A stretch of DNA of 64,000 nucleotides from Burkholderiales bacterium (lineage in GTDB: Bacteria > Pseudomonadota > Gammaproteobacteria > Burkholderiales > Nitrosomonadaceae): the NCBI GenBank assembly GCA_024235755.1, contig JACKLV010000001.1, positions 124,001 through 188,000 of the forward strand. The letters run 5' to 3'. Below the pieces are notes generated by a model, which saw only the letters and a program-made list of their open reading frames with translations, was not told where the DNA came from and made no database searches. Of the stretch, positions 52,488-61,107 are shown in pieces (the first letter of the stretch is position 1; each line of letters begins with the position of its first letter). Position numbers and translations under genes: made by a program.

Positions 52488-53316
52488 AATTTCGCCACTT
52501 TAATTGCAGATTATGAATGTGGTTTACTTCGTGAAACAGCGTCTGCAATGATGGAATATTAAAATCCCTCTCCAGTAATGTAGGAATGACGCCAAATTGT
52601 TGATAGGTCTTCTCAAGCAGCGACCAGACCGGATCGATCACATCTGCGCCATGCGTGTCTACAATCAGATCCTCCGCTTCGTTATAATGGCCCGCGATAT
52701 GAATATAACGAGTGCGCTTAGCAGGAATTTGCCTTAAAAAGGCTTCGGCATCATAACAATGATTAACACTGTTGACATAGATATTGTTAACATCAAGTAA
52801 CAAATCGCAATCAGCTTCTTCAAGCACAGCATTTAAAAAATCTATTTCGGCCATTTGCTGGCCTGGTGCCGCATAGTAGGATACATTTTCAATGGCAATG
52901 CGCTGTTCCAGAACATCCTGTACCCGTTTTATTCGACCCGCGACATATTGAACAGCCTCCGCTGTAAATGGAATTGGCAGTAAATCGTAGAGATGGCCGT
53001 CATCGCTGCAATAACTCAGATGTTCACTGTAATAGCGAATATGATGCTCTTTCAAAAAACGTTTGAGTCGCTGCAAAAATGCCTCATCAAGCGGTGATGG
53101 CCCACCTATGGACAATGATAGGCCATGGCATATAAATGGATGACGCTCGGTAAACATATGCAGTTTCTTGCCATAATAACCACCGACGCCTATCCAGTTT
53201 TCCGGCGCAATTTCCCAAAAATCAACTGGGCATGCGGACTGGTCTGCCAACGAATGCACCATCGCCCGACGCAGACCAAGCCCCGCACCATGAACAGGAT
53301 ACTGTAACGTGATCAT
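52456..53316 (-). CDS. hvfB: MNIO-type RiPP maturase, HvfB family (DUF692)
   Basis: A 286-residue TIM-barrel enzyme of the multinuclear non-heme iron oxidase group. Likely iron-binding residues lie in FICHGLSLS (H64), EHLSY (E98, H99), IENVSYY (near 143), LLLDVNNIYVN (near 173-183), IHIAGHY and DTHG. Relatives turn precursor cysteines into oxazolone/thioamide groups or excise carbon. It starts 22 bases after the precursor gene. No DoxX-type gene, often part of such clusters, is adjacent. Confidence 0.88.
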   Translation of the reverse strand: MITLQYPVHGAGLGLRRAMVHSLADQSACPVDFWEIAPENWIGVGGYYGKKLHMFTERHPFICHGLSLSIGGPSPLDEAFLQRLKRFLKEHHIRYYSEHLSYCSDDGHLYDLLPIPFTAEAVQYVAGRIKRVQDVLEQRIAIENVSYYAAPGQQMAEIDFLNAVLEEADCDLLLDVNNIYVNSVNHCYDAEAFLRQIPAKRTRYIHIAGHYNEAEDLIVDTHGADVIDPVWSLLEKTYQQFGVIPTLLERDFNIPSLQTLFHEVNHIHNLQLKWRNYAGYERTGHA

Positions 53317-53338
53317 GAATAAAACGTCATTATGTCAA

Positions 53339-53698
53339 CTACTTACTGCTGCCACACTTACCTTCTCCGCACTTGCCCTCTTCTTCAGCTTTTTTGCCGC
53401 CGCAGTTACCTTCCATATTCTTTTTCATATTTTCGCCACACTTGCCTTCACCGCACTTGCCTTCTTCTTTAGCTTTTTTGCCGCCACAGCTGCCTTCACC
53501 ATATTTATCTTTTTTATCTGATTTGTCACCGCCACCGCCACCACCGTAAGCAAGCTGCATATAACCGCCAGACAATTCACTCATTGCAAAAGGATTATTT
53601 TTAGAAACAGTTTCCGCTGAAACATTACTAGCGGCCAATGTGGCAACGAAAGCCGTACCAACGGCAAAAGAAACTGGTTTTAATGTTTTTTTTGACAT
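53339..53698 (-). CDS. hvfA: HvfA-type RiPP precursor with repeated EGKCG motifs
   Basis: A 119-residue exported peptide precursor. I start it at the ATG at 53698 (ribosome-binding site GGAGAA). The signal peptide covers 1-28 and ends NVSA before ET. The mature part has a Gly run (52-57) and six cysteines at 71, 82, 87, 99, 110 and 115, each in an EG-x-CG context. Relatives bind copper after the cysteines are modified by the maturase, which is encoded next with HvfC. It is the first gene of hvfABC. The mature part is very low in complexity, which hides it from many searches. Confidence 0.85.
   Translation of the reverse strand: MSKKTLKPVSFAVGTAFVATLAASNVSAETVSKNNPFAMSELSGGYMQLAYGGGGGGDKSDKKDKYGEGSCGGKKAKEEGKCGEGKCGENMKKNMEGNCGGKKAEEEGKCGEGKCGSSK
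53351..53497 (-). repeat. Tandem 84-base unit inside hvfA
   Basis: Bases 53351-53413 and 53435-53497 are near-identical 63-base copies with an 84-base period. Each encodes an EG(S/N)CG, a GKKA linker and two EGKCG motifs. It shows that the core grew by duplication. Confidence 0.75.
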
Positions 53699-53745
53699 AA
53701 CATTCTCCGTAAAAATAATAGATAAAAATTGAACCATTTAACTAA

Positions 53746-53776
53746 TATACCAATACAAACATAACCTATACCAATA
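53746..53776 (-). promoter_or_regulatory. Paired direct repeats upstream of hvfA
   Basis: TATACCAATA occurs at 53746-53755 and 53767-53776 (read TATTGGTATA in the sense of hvfA). The 21-base period is two helical turns, so one protein dimer could touch both on one face. They lie about 48-78 bases before the start codon. Confidence 0.5.
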
Positions 53777-53840
53777 ACCAATATTACCATGCTTTGGAAT
53801 TGGCTAATGCTCATTCGGTTTTATATTACAAATACATGCC

Positions 53841-53854
53841 AGTTACATGTAACT
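53841..53854. promoter_or_regulatory. Perfect 14-base palindrome AGTTACATGTAACT in the hvfA upstream region
   Basis: The sequence equals its own reverse complement over 14 bases and lies 143 bases before hvfA and 334 before the divergent gene. It is a candidate operator for a dimeric regulator. Confidence 0.45.
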
Positions 53855-54187
53855 CATTGAACCGACATCGACAACAATAACAACCCATGTTTTGTAAATT
53901 ATTTTTATACACACAACATTACACAATCTTACTTTTTTTGCAAGCAGCTCTCTGATACACTCAGCCCTTCAAAAAAACACTATTGAAAACATCTATATTT
54001 TGTAAACACAGAATCAGAGGAAAAATAATACGTCATTACTTAGTAGTAGACACGCAATTTAATTCAATCCGTCAATTTACCCGGTCAGTAACATAAAATT
54101 TACCTGCTGTTACAGAAAAAGGCCATATCACAATATTTAATAACGTTATAACTAGAAAGAAGAGAAGCCAGATTTAAGGAGCTATGA

Positions 54188-54916
54188 ATGTTTGATAAAC
54201 GCAACCAGTTGATTTTTTATGCCAATATTCTGATCATGGTTTTTGGCATTACAGTAATCATAATGAGTGATTTTTTAATAGTCGGTTTACTGTTTATAAT
54301 TGGCGCCGCCTTGTTAATCTACGAACAGATACATCAAAACAGAGGCGCTTTCAGTATTTCCGGGCTGGAAAAAATTCTGACTGTTAAAGACACCTGCGGT
54401 AATAAAGCCGAGCTGATGCAAAAACAAAAAACAACAGCTTGCCATGTCGATAACACTGTATTCTGGTTTAGAAGCATAAATCCCACCGGTTCAATCAGCG
54501 GATTCCGTATCAATAACCAGACACCGGCCGAACAAACAAAAGATAGCAATAATAAACACCAAGTCTGTATGTCATTACCGACTGACCCGAAAGCGACGAA
54601 TGGGCTGGATACAATTTTGTCATATACCTGTACCGGTGCATTTGGCAGAACAGAATGCGCACTATCACATACAGTAGACGATGAAACCGATCAGCTCAAA
54701 CTTGTTGTCGAATTGCCGAAAGGGCGCCCTATCTCTTCTGCACACGCATACTGTGTTTATAATGGTAACAAAGAAGCATTATTGCCACCCGTCGTTACCG
54801 GCGAAACACGGATTGAAACCGAAATCAAAGAACCCAGGCTGGGAGCGGAATACCGCTTGGAGTGGACATGGCCAGAAGCCAATATTATCAGGAAAATCGG
54901 TTGTTACCTAGGCTGA
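54188..54916 (+). CDS. Membrane-anchored Cys-rich protein of unknown function
   Basis: I do not recognise this 242-residue protein. Two hydrophobic segments (about 8-25 and 28-45) form a membrane hairpin, followed by a soluble domain of ~190 residues with seven cysteines at spread positions (in DTCGNK, TACHVD, QVCMS, YTCTG, TECAL, AYCVY and IGCYLG). Strands such as LKLVVELPKGRP and YRLEWTWPEA suggest a beta-sandwich. It has a strong ribosome-binding site (AAGGAG) and is divergent from hvfA, sharing its upstream region. A tie to the RiPP cluster is only positional. Confidence 0.6.
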   Translation: MFDKRNQLIFYANILIMVFGITVIIMSDFLIVGLLFIIGAALLIYEQIHQNRGAFSISGLEKILTVKDTCGNKAELMQKQKTTACHVDNTVFWFRSINPTGSISGFRINNQTPAEQTKDSNNKHQVCMSLPTDPKATNGLDTILSYTCTGAFGRTECALSHTVDDETDQLKLVVELPKGRPISSAHAYCVYNGNKEALLPPVVTGETRIETEIKEPRLGAEYRLEWTWPEANIIRKIGCYLG

Positions 54917-55408
54917 TATTTTTTAGGACCACGATAAATTTAGCCGTAATTTTTTTCGGTGTCTTGCATACGTTTCTATCAGTACGTCTACAACTTTGTA
55001 CTTTGTAATCTGCGGCTTTCGTCAGTATCGAAAAGCAACAAGCTGACGAGCCGTTAATTACAAAGCGATGGCATACATTTTTTTATTTGACACCCAATGA
55101 ATTCACTAAAACTATTTATGTCACAACCACGGTGTCAACAACAGATTCAACATTGCGTAGTTATTAACATAAATTTCGTCTTTTAACACAATAAGTACTC
55201 CCCCCAACGGGCATCGAATTGTTCAAAATCTCTCTTCGGATTTTTAATCATTTTAACTTGCACCAGCCGGTTTGAGATGCTTTCAACGCCCCGCTATTCA
55301 TTCCTGACTTATACATTGAATCCACAATGCAATATTTGCCAGAAAGACGATGAAATGACTTAAAATCAGTACAAATTCTTCATTACCTTTACTGCAAATA
55401 AACCAATT
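54917..55408. other. Intergenic region before murJ with inverted repeat and decayed reading frame
   Basis: 492 bases without a whole gene. It contains the hairpin at 55001-55065 and a reverse-strand open stretch at 55183-55293 (36 codons between stops, ending RWGEYLLC) that looks protein-like but has no start codon in good context. The rest shows no clear signal. A murJ promoter must lie near its end. Confidence 0.45.
55001..55065. repeat. Imperfect inverted repeat with 17-base loop
   Basis: CTTTGTAAT at 55001 pairs with ATTACAAAG ending at 55065, and CGGCTTTCGTCAG with CTGACGAGCCG inside it. The stem is about 20 base pairs interrupted by a 3-base mismatch and a 2-base bulge. No T-run follows. 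It may be a mobile-element remnant or structured RNA. Confidence 0.55.
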
Positions 55409-56947
55409 TTGAATTTATTACGCGCTCTGGCTGCTGTCAGCAGCATGACTTTTATCTCCCGTATTCTCGGTTTTATACGAGATGTCATGATTGCGCGTAT
55501 TTTTGGTGCAGGAATGGCAGCAGATGCTTTTTTCGTCGCATTTCGCATTCCTAATCTACTCAGACGTTTATTTGCTGAAGGCGCATTTTCCCAAGCGTTC
55601 GTGCCGATACTGGCAGAATATAAAAACAAACGCACTGCTGATGAAACGCGCCTATTAATTGATCATGTCGCAACGTTACTGAGTCTGGCACTTTTTATTG
55701 TGACTTTAATTGGTGTGATAGCTGCGCCGCTGATTATTTATATCAGCGCCCCCGGTTTTGCTGCTGACGCCGAAAAATTCGATTTGACCGTCGAACTGCT
55801 CAGAATCACATTTCCGTATATTTTTTTTATTTCTTTGGTATCGCTTGCAGGCGGCATACTGAATACATACGGAAAATTTTATGTACCGGCACTGACACCG
55901 GCATTGCTAAACGTTTCTTTTATTGCCTGCGCGTTATGGCTCACCCCGTATCTAGATCCCCCTGTGCGTGCACTGGCATGGGCTGTATTCATAGGCGGCG
56001 CGTTGCAACTGTGCTTCCAGATTCCCTATCTGGCTCGTTTGAAATTAATACCACGAATAAGTCTTAAAACGGAAGACAAAGGAGCCTGGAGAATCATCAA
56101 ATTAATGGGTCCGGCTGTATTTGGCGTATCGGTTGGCCAGCTAAGTATGCTGATTAATACGATTTTCGCCTCACTACTGATAACGGGTAGCGTCTCTTGG
56201 CTTTACTATGCCGATCGTTTGATGGAATTCCCGGCCGGTCTTTTGGGTGTCGCACTAGGAACGGTATTATTGCCATCGCTCGCGAAACACTACAACAGCA
56301 ACAGTACAGAAGCATACTCAAAACTGCTGGACTGGGGTCTACGCCTGACAGTGTTACTAACGCTGCCTGCCGCACTTGCATTGGCTTTATTGTCGGTGCC
56401 GTTAATCACGACACTGTTTCATTATGGCGCGTTTACTGACAATGATGTATTCATGACCCGAGACGCCCTTGTGGCATACAGCCTTGGATTGATTGGACTC
56501 ATTTTAGTCAAAGTTTTAGCACCCGGATTTTATGCCCGGCAAAATATCAAAACCCCGGTAAAAATCGCTGTCATTACGTTGATTGCGACCCAGTTGATGA
56601 ATCTCGCTTTTATCATTCCGCTTAAACACGCTGGCTTGGCGCTGGCAATTGGACTCGGAGCTTGTTTGAATGCAGGTTTACTGTATTACAAACTCCGCAG
56701 TCAAAATATTTATCAACCACAGCCTGGATGGACTATTTTTCTGCTCAAGATTCTAGCCGCTTTGCTTGTCTTGGGCGTGGTGTTGTGGTTCACTTCGGGC
56801 ACGGGCGCATCATGGCTGGCTGATACGGCAGCTACACGTGCCAGCCGACTCGCCGCTATTATCTCTATCGGCGCAGGCAGCTACTTTGCGACCCTCTGGT
56901 TACTCGGATTCAGAATAAAAGATTTTTATAAACAACAAATTGAGTAA
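55409..56947 (+). CDS. murJ: Lipid II flippase MurJ
   Basis: A 512-residue polytopic MOP-superfamily flippase with 14 predicted membrane segments. It flips lipid II to the periplasmic side for peptidoglycan synthesis. Family motifs: SRILGFIRDVMIARIFGAG near 17-35, FRIPNLLRRLFAEGAFSQAFVP near 46-67, and LMEFPAGLLGVALGTVLLPSL near 270-290. The start is a TTG with no strong ribosome-binding site; no ATG fits the usual MNLLRALA start. It is convergent with folE2. Confidence 0.94.
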   Translation: MNLLRALAAVSSMTFISRILGFIRDVMIARIFGAGMAADAFFVAFRIPNLLRRLFAEGAFSQAFVPILAEYKNKRTADETRLLIDHVATLLSLALFIVTLIGVIAAPLIIYISAPGFAADAEKFDLTVELLRITFPYIFFISLVSLAGGILNTYGKFYVPALTPALLNVSFIACALWLTPYLDPPVRALAWAVFIGGALQLCFQIPYLARLKLIPRISLKTEDKGAWRIIKLMGPAVFGVSVGQLSMLINTIFASLLITGSVSWLYYADRLMEFPAGLLGVALGTVLLPSLAKHYNSNSTEAYSKLLDWGLRLTVLLTLPAALALALLSVPLITTLFHYGAFTDNDVFMTRDALVAYSLGLIGLILVKVLAPGFYARQNIKTPVKIAVITLIATQLMNLAFIIPLKHAGLALAIGLGACLNAGLLYYKLRSQNIYQPQPGWTIFLLKILAALLVLGVVLWFTSGTGASWLADTAATRASRLAAIISIGAGSYFATLWLLGFRIKDFYKQQIE

Positions 56948-56976
56948 AATCCGGGGCAAAATTGATAACTCAATGA

Positions 56977-57786
56977 TCAATGACTTGCTATTTGTTTATC
57001 ATGTTCGATCAATGCATAAGCGGAATGATTATGAATTGATTCAAAATTTTCCGACTCCACCACATAAGCGTCAATACGCTTGTCTTTGTTCAGTGTATCG
57101 GCGATATCTCTGACAATATCCTCAACAAATTTTGGATTATCGTAGGCCTTTTCAGTGACATACTTCTCGTCAGGGCGTTTAAGCAATCCATAAAGCTCGC
57201 ATGATGCATTATTTTCTGCAATTTTGATCAGATCCTCAATCCAAACAAAACTGTTGGTGCGCGCAGAAATAGTTACATGCGAACGCTGGTTGTGCGCGCC
57301 ATAATCAGAAATTTTCTTTGAACAGGGACACAAACTTGTGATCGGCACGACAACCTTAATTGTAAAAGTATATGCACCGTTTTTAATTTCACCAATAAAA
57401 GTAACTTCATAATCCAGCAAGCTTTTTACACCGGATACAGGTGCTGCCTTATCCACAAAATATGGAAAAGTCATTTCAATATGTCCGGAATCACTTTCCA
57501 GCTTCTCTACCATCTCCTGCAAGATGGTTTTAAACGACTCCACGGATATTTCCCGTTCATGACCATTTAGAATCTCCACAAAACGGGACATATGCGTGCC
57601 CTTGAATTTGTGCGGCAAATTGACATACATGTTAAACATGGCCACGGTGTGCTGTACGCCATCGTCCTTATCTGCGACCACAACAGGATGACGAATTGCC
57701 TTGATGCCGACTCTGTCAATTGCAATACGTCGCGTATCGTGTGTACTTTGTACATCAGCGATGGGTAAATCTATTTCTTTATTCAT
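56977..57786 (-). CDS. folE2: GTP cyclohydrolase FolE2
   Basis: A 269-residue GTP cyclohydrolase I type IB enzyme, the first step of folate synthesis, in a T-fold. The metal Cys lies in PCSKKISDYGAHNQRSH near 153-169 and catalytic Glu in the SHIEMTFPYFVDKAAPVSG region. The ATG at 57786 has GGGGTGG just upstream. FolE2 can use metals other than zinc, and in some bacteria it is made when zinc is short; no Zur site was identified. It lies 106 bases after dxs. Confidence 0.93.
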   Translation of the reverse strand: MNKEIDLPIADVQSTHDTRRIAIDRVGIKAIRHPVVVADKDDGVQHTVAMFNMYVNLPHKFKGTHMSRFVEILNGHEREISVESFKTILQEMVEKLESDSGHIEMTFPYFVDKAAPVSGVKSLLDYEVTFIGEIKNGAYTFTIKVVVPITSLCPCSKKISDYGAHNQRSHVTISARTNSFVWIEDLIKIAENNASCELYGLLKRPDEKYVTEKAYDNPKFVEDIVRDIADTLNKDKRIDAYVVESENFESIHNHSAYALIEHDKQIASH

Positions 57787-57892
57787 ATCCACCCCATCCA
57801 ACTTTTAAAAAGGTTGTTCCATCTTGTTATTACAAATCGCAAACAGATTTGAAAAACTTGTCTGTTGGTCGGCAAATCCAGCTCATCCTCTT

Positions 57893-59737
57893 TCAGGATA
57901 AGTACGTCCGCACAGCATGAACAATACCGGATTTATCCAATCCACAGTCCGCCAGCATCTGAGCATGATCTCCCTGATCCAAATAAATATCGGGAAGCCC
58001 CAGTTGCAGTAATTTCACACTGATCTTTTGCCTGCTCATAGATTCAAAGACTGCGCTTCCAGCGCCACCCATAATGGTGTTTTCTTCAACTGAAACTAAT
58101 AAATCGTGAGCGCGGGCCAATGTTGCAATCAGCTCATCATCCAACGGTTTAACAAAGCGCATATCGGCTACTGTCGCATTCAATTCTTCAGCGGCGGCCA
58201 GAGAAGGTGCGAGCATACTGCCAAACGCCAGGAAAGCAATTTTTTCACCATTACGGCGAACCACTCCACGGCCAATAGGCAGCTCCATCATATCCTGTTG
58301 AATTTCAACACCCGTACCCGTGCCACGTGGATATCTGACCGCAGTGGGCGTATCAAGTCTAAATGCAGTATAGAGCATCTGTCTGCATTCATTTTCATCA
58401 GATGGCGCCATTACAGTCATATTTGGAATGCAACGCAAATACGTCAAATCAAAGCTGCCCGCATGCGTTGGCCCATCAGCACCAACCAGCCCCGCTCGAT
58501 CAATTGCGAAAAGAACCGGTAAATTTTGTATGGCGACATCATGTATCAACTGATCATAGGCTCGCTGTAAGAATGTTGAGTAAATGGCCACAACAGGCTT
58601 CAATCCGTTACAGGCCGAACCTGCCGCAAACGTCACAGCATGCTGCTCGGCAATGCCGACATCAAAATAGCGGTCTGGAAATTCCTGTGAAAACTTAACC
58701 AGACCAGAACCTTCTCGCATTGCCGGTGTAATGCCTATCAATCGTGAATCTTTAGCAGCCATATCACAAAGCCATTCACCAAAAACTTGTGTGTAGGTTG
58801 GCTTGCTGGACGGTTTGGCGACAATACCTTGATCCGGATCAAATTTACTCACACCATGATACAGAACCGGGTCTTCTTCAGCAACCTGGTACCCCGCGCC
58901 TTTCCGGGTAACCACATGCAAAAACTGCGGTCCTTCAAGGTGTTTGATATTTCTCAGCGTGGTAATCAGTACTTTTAAATCATGGCCGTCAATGGGACCA
59001 ATATAATTAAATCCAAATTCTTCAAACAACGTGCCTTCAGGTGTCACCATCCCTTTCATATGCTCTTCCGCTCGCTTGGCCAATTCCAGCATGGGTGGTA
59101 CCACACCCAACATCTTTTCACCAGCACGGCGAGCCGTAGCATAAAATCGGCCCGACATAAGCTTAGCAAAATAATTGTTCAGCGCCCCTACCGGCTTGGA
59201 TATGGACATATCGTTATCATTCAAAATAACCAGCAAGTTGGCATCCACTACCCCCGCATTATTCAATGCCTCAAATGCCATACCAGCGCTCATAGCGCCA
59301 TCGCCAATGATGGCGACTGCACGCCGGTCTCCTTTTTCCAGCTGTGTTGCTACTGCCATGCCCAATGCCGCGCTGATCGATGTACTCGAATGCGCAGTAC
59401 CAAAAGCATCATATTCGCTTTCGTCTCTTTTCGGAAACCCCGAGATGCCACCTTGCATGCGCAGTTTGTCCATGGCGTTTTTCCGACCCGTGAGTACCTT
59501 GTGCGCATATGTCTGATGACCTACATCCCATACCAATTGATCGTGCGGTGTATTGAACACATAATGCAACGCGATCGTTAACTCAACGGTACCCAGGTTA
59601 GAAGACAGATGGCCACCGGTTTTTGAAACAGACTCAATTAGAAAATTGCGCAATTCTTCGGCATACTCAAGTAACTCTTTGAGTTCAAGCTCGCGTAATT
59701 GTGCAGGAGAATTGATACGATCTAGCAGTGAAGACAT
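57893..59737 (-). CDS. dxs: 1-deoxy-D-xylulose-5-phosphate synthase
   Basis: A 614-residue thiamine diphosphate enzyme that condenses pyruvate and glyceraldehyde-3-phosphate to begin the MEP isoprenoid pathway. The TPP-Mg motif GDGAMSAGMAFEALNNAG is near residues 145-162. The transketolase-like pyrimidine domain has DVGIAEQHAVTFAAG near 361-375 and IDRAGLVGADGPTHAG near 411-426. It is encoded directly after ispA. Confidence 0.96.
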   Translation of the reverse strand: MSSLLDRINSPAQLRELELKELLEYAEELRNFLIESVSKTGGHLSSNLGTVELTIALHYVFNTPHDQLVWDVGHQTYAHKVLTGRKNAMDKLRMQGGISGFPKRDESEYDAFGTAHSSTSISAALGMAVATQLEKGDRRAVAIIGDGAMSAGMAFEALNNAGVVDANLLVILNDNDMSISKPVGALNNYFAKLMSGRFYATARRAGEKMLGVVPPMLELAKRAEEHMKGMVTPEGTLFEEFGFNYIGPIDGHDLKVLITTLRNIKHLEGPQFLHVVTRKGAGYQVAEEDPVLYHGVSKFDPDQGIVAKPSSKPTYTQVFGEWLCDMAAKDSRLIGITPAMREGSGLVKFSQEFPDRYFDVGIAEQHAVTFAAGSACNGLKPVVAIYSTFLQRAYDQLIHDVAIQNLPVLFAIDRAGLVGADGPTHAGSFDLTYLRCIPNMTVMAPSDENECRQMLYTAFRLDTPTAVRYPRGTGTGVEIQQDMMELPIGRGVVRRNGEKIAFLAFGSMLAPSLAAAEELNATVADMRFVKPLDDELIATLARAHDLLVSVEENTIMGGAGSAVFESMSRQKISVKLLQLGLPDIYLDQGDHAQMLADCGLDKSGIVHAVRTYLS

Positions 59738-59774
59738 TCTGGTTCTGAAAATATATTTAACAAAATGAAGATTA

Positions 59775-60668
59775 TTAGAATTTGCGTTTTATAATAAAAT
59801 CGGTTACTTGACGAAGCCGCAGGGCTGCATCTCCAAACTCTTGTAAGATACTGTCAGCATCCTGCTGCAGTTTTTCCGCTCTATCCCGCGCTTCGCGAAT
59901 ACCCATGATACTGACATAGGTGGGTTTATTATTTTCTGCATCTTTGCCAGCTGTTTTTCCAAGTGTCGCTGTCGTGGCTTCTGCATCCAACAAATCGTCG
60001 ACGACTTGAAATGCAAGGCCCACACATTTTGCAAAATGATCCAATTTTTTTAATTGTGTTTCATCCAATTGGTTACTGCAATGCGCGCCCAACATCACTG
60101 CTGCTCGAATCAAGGCACCTGTTTTATGAATATGCATAAACTCAAGCTCCGGCAATGTCAGCATCTTTCCTACATTATCAAGATCGAATGCCTGGCCACC
60201 CGCCATGCCTCTGGAACCGGAAGCGCTTGCAAGCTGTTTAATCATATCCAATTGCGTCACTGTGTTCTCAGTCAGCCGTTTTTCGGTAAGCAGCTCAAAC
60301 GCAAGTGTCTGCAAACTGTCGCCGGTCAATAACGCGGTCGCCTCGTCGAATTCAACATGGCAAGTCGGCTTGCCCCGCCTGAGTACATCATTATCCATGG
60401 AGGGCATATCGTCATGCACCAGCGAGTACGCGTGAATCAACTCAACAGCCGCAGCCACGACCGTCACGCTTTCAACATCAGCCTGTCCCAGCTCGCCCGC
60501 TGCAAAAGCCAACAATGGACGAACTCGTTTTCCACCGCCAAGTACAGCATATCGCATCGCCCGATGCAAACGAACCGGCACACAGTCTGCAGCAGGTAAG
60601 CGTGAATCCAGGAAATTTTCGATAGATGCCTGACAATGACTCGCCCAGCTCTGAAAATCAGCGGTCAT
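59775..60668 (-). CDS. ispA: Farnesyl diphosphate synthase
   Basis: A 297-residue short-chain prenyltransferase. First Asp-rich motif DDMPSMDND near 91-99 with the extra bases typical of farnesyl synthases, second motif DDLLD near 222-226, and the GGKRVRP start near 50-56. It joins IPP and DMAPP to farnesyl diphosphate for quinone and peptidoglycan carrier lipids. Its start overlaps xseB by 11 bases and dxs follows after 37. Confidence 0.94.
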   Translation of the reverse strand: MTADFQSWASHCQASIENFLDSRLPAADCVPVRLHRAMRYAVLGGGKRVRPLLAFAAGELGQADVESVTVVAAAVELIHAYSLVHDDMPSMDNDVLRRGKPTCHVEFDEATALLTGDSLQTLAFELLTEKRLTENTVTQLDMIKQLASASGSRGMAGGQAFDLDNVGKMLTLPELEFMHIHKTGALIRAAVMLGAHCSNQLDETQLKKLDHFAKCVGLAFQVVDDLLDAEATTATLGKTAGKDAENNKPTYVSIMGIREARDRAEKLQQDADSILQEFGDAALRLRQVTDFIIKRKF

Positions 60669-60912
60669 GGATTTCGGATAGCGTATAGTTTTTCAACAGA
60701 TCGGCCTCAAGAATACGCACTTGCTGTTGCGCGTCTTGCAATTGTTTTTGACAATATTGTAATAATTCAACACCTCGTTTGTAGGCGGTCAGTGAAGCCT
60801 CCAACGACATCTGTCCCGCCTCCATTGCTGTCACAATATTTTCGAGTTCCATAGACGCAGCTTCAAAACTTTCGGGCTGCGATGAAACGGAAGCTTTTGG
60901 TGTTTTTGCCAT
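60658..60912 (-). CDS. xseB: Exodeoxyribonuclease VII small subunit
   Basis: An 84-residue all-helical protein. From the ATG at 60912 it starts MAKTPKASVSSQPESFE, followed by the XseB core EAASMELENIVTAMEAGQMS and EASLTAYKRGVELLQYC. It packs along the XseA subunit of the single-strand nuclease. The frame runs 26 codons further upstream but those residues are unlike the family. First gene of xseB-ispA-dxs-folE2; xseA is not in the window. Confidence 0.92.
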   Translation of the reverse strand: MAKTPKASVSSQPESFEAASMELENIVTAMEAGQMSLEASLTAYKRGVELLQYCQKQLQDAQQQVRILEADLLKNYTLSEIHDR

Positions 60913-61107
60913 AAAACCTTGAAACGTGTTAAATAGAAAGCGGTTTAACGTTTGTAATTTGTTTGTAATTTTTGAAAATAGCGTAATCAACTACTTTCGG
61001 TCAAATCTATTTTATCATGCCGGCCTGATTCTTTGCTCAATACAATCAAATTCGCTTGGTAATAAGATTGCCTGCACTATCTATTAGCTGATGATCCCCC
61101 ATTGATT

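Larger units (their letters stand above)
53699..54187. promoter_or_regulatory. Divergent intergenic region between hvfA and the Cys-rich membrane protein gene
   Basis: 489 very AT-rich bases. It holds the direct repeats and palindrome listed separately, and a TATTAT near 53712-53718 that could be a -10 for hvfA. A Shine-Dalgarno AAGGAG serves the divergent gene. I find no ORF. Confidence 0.5.

Noticed and set aside
53309..53521. A 70-codon Phe/Ala-rich frame opposite hvfA
   Set aside because: It mirrors the low-complexity Cys/Gly/Lys repeats of hvfA on the other strand; the hvfA frame has a signal peptide and ribosome-binding site.
56955..56985. Weak stem TTGAT/ATCAA with T4 after folE2 as a terminator
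   Set aside because: Only 5-6 base pairs of A/T-rich stem; too weak to claim.
58982..59581. A 199-codon frame opposite dxs
   Set aside because: Antisense to a clear dxs; composition unlike a protein (many Cys, His, Arg).
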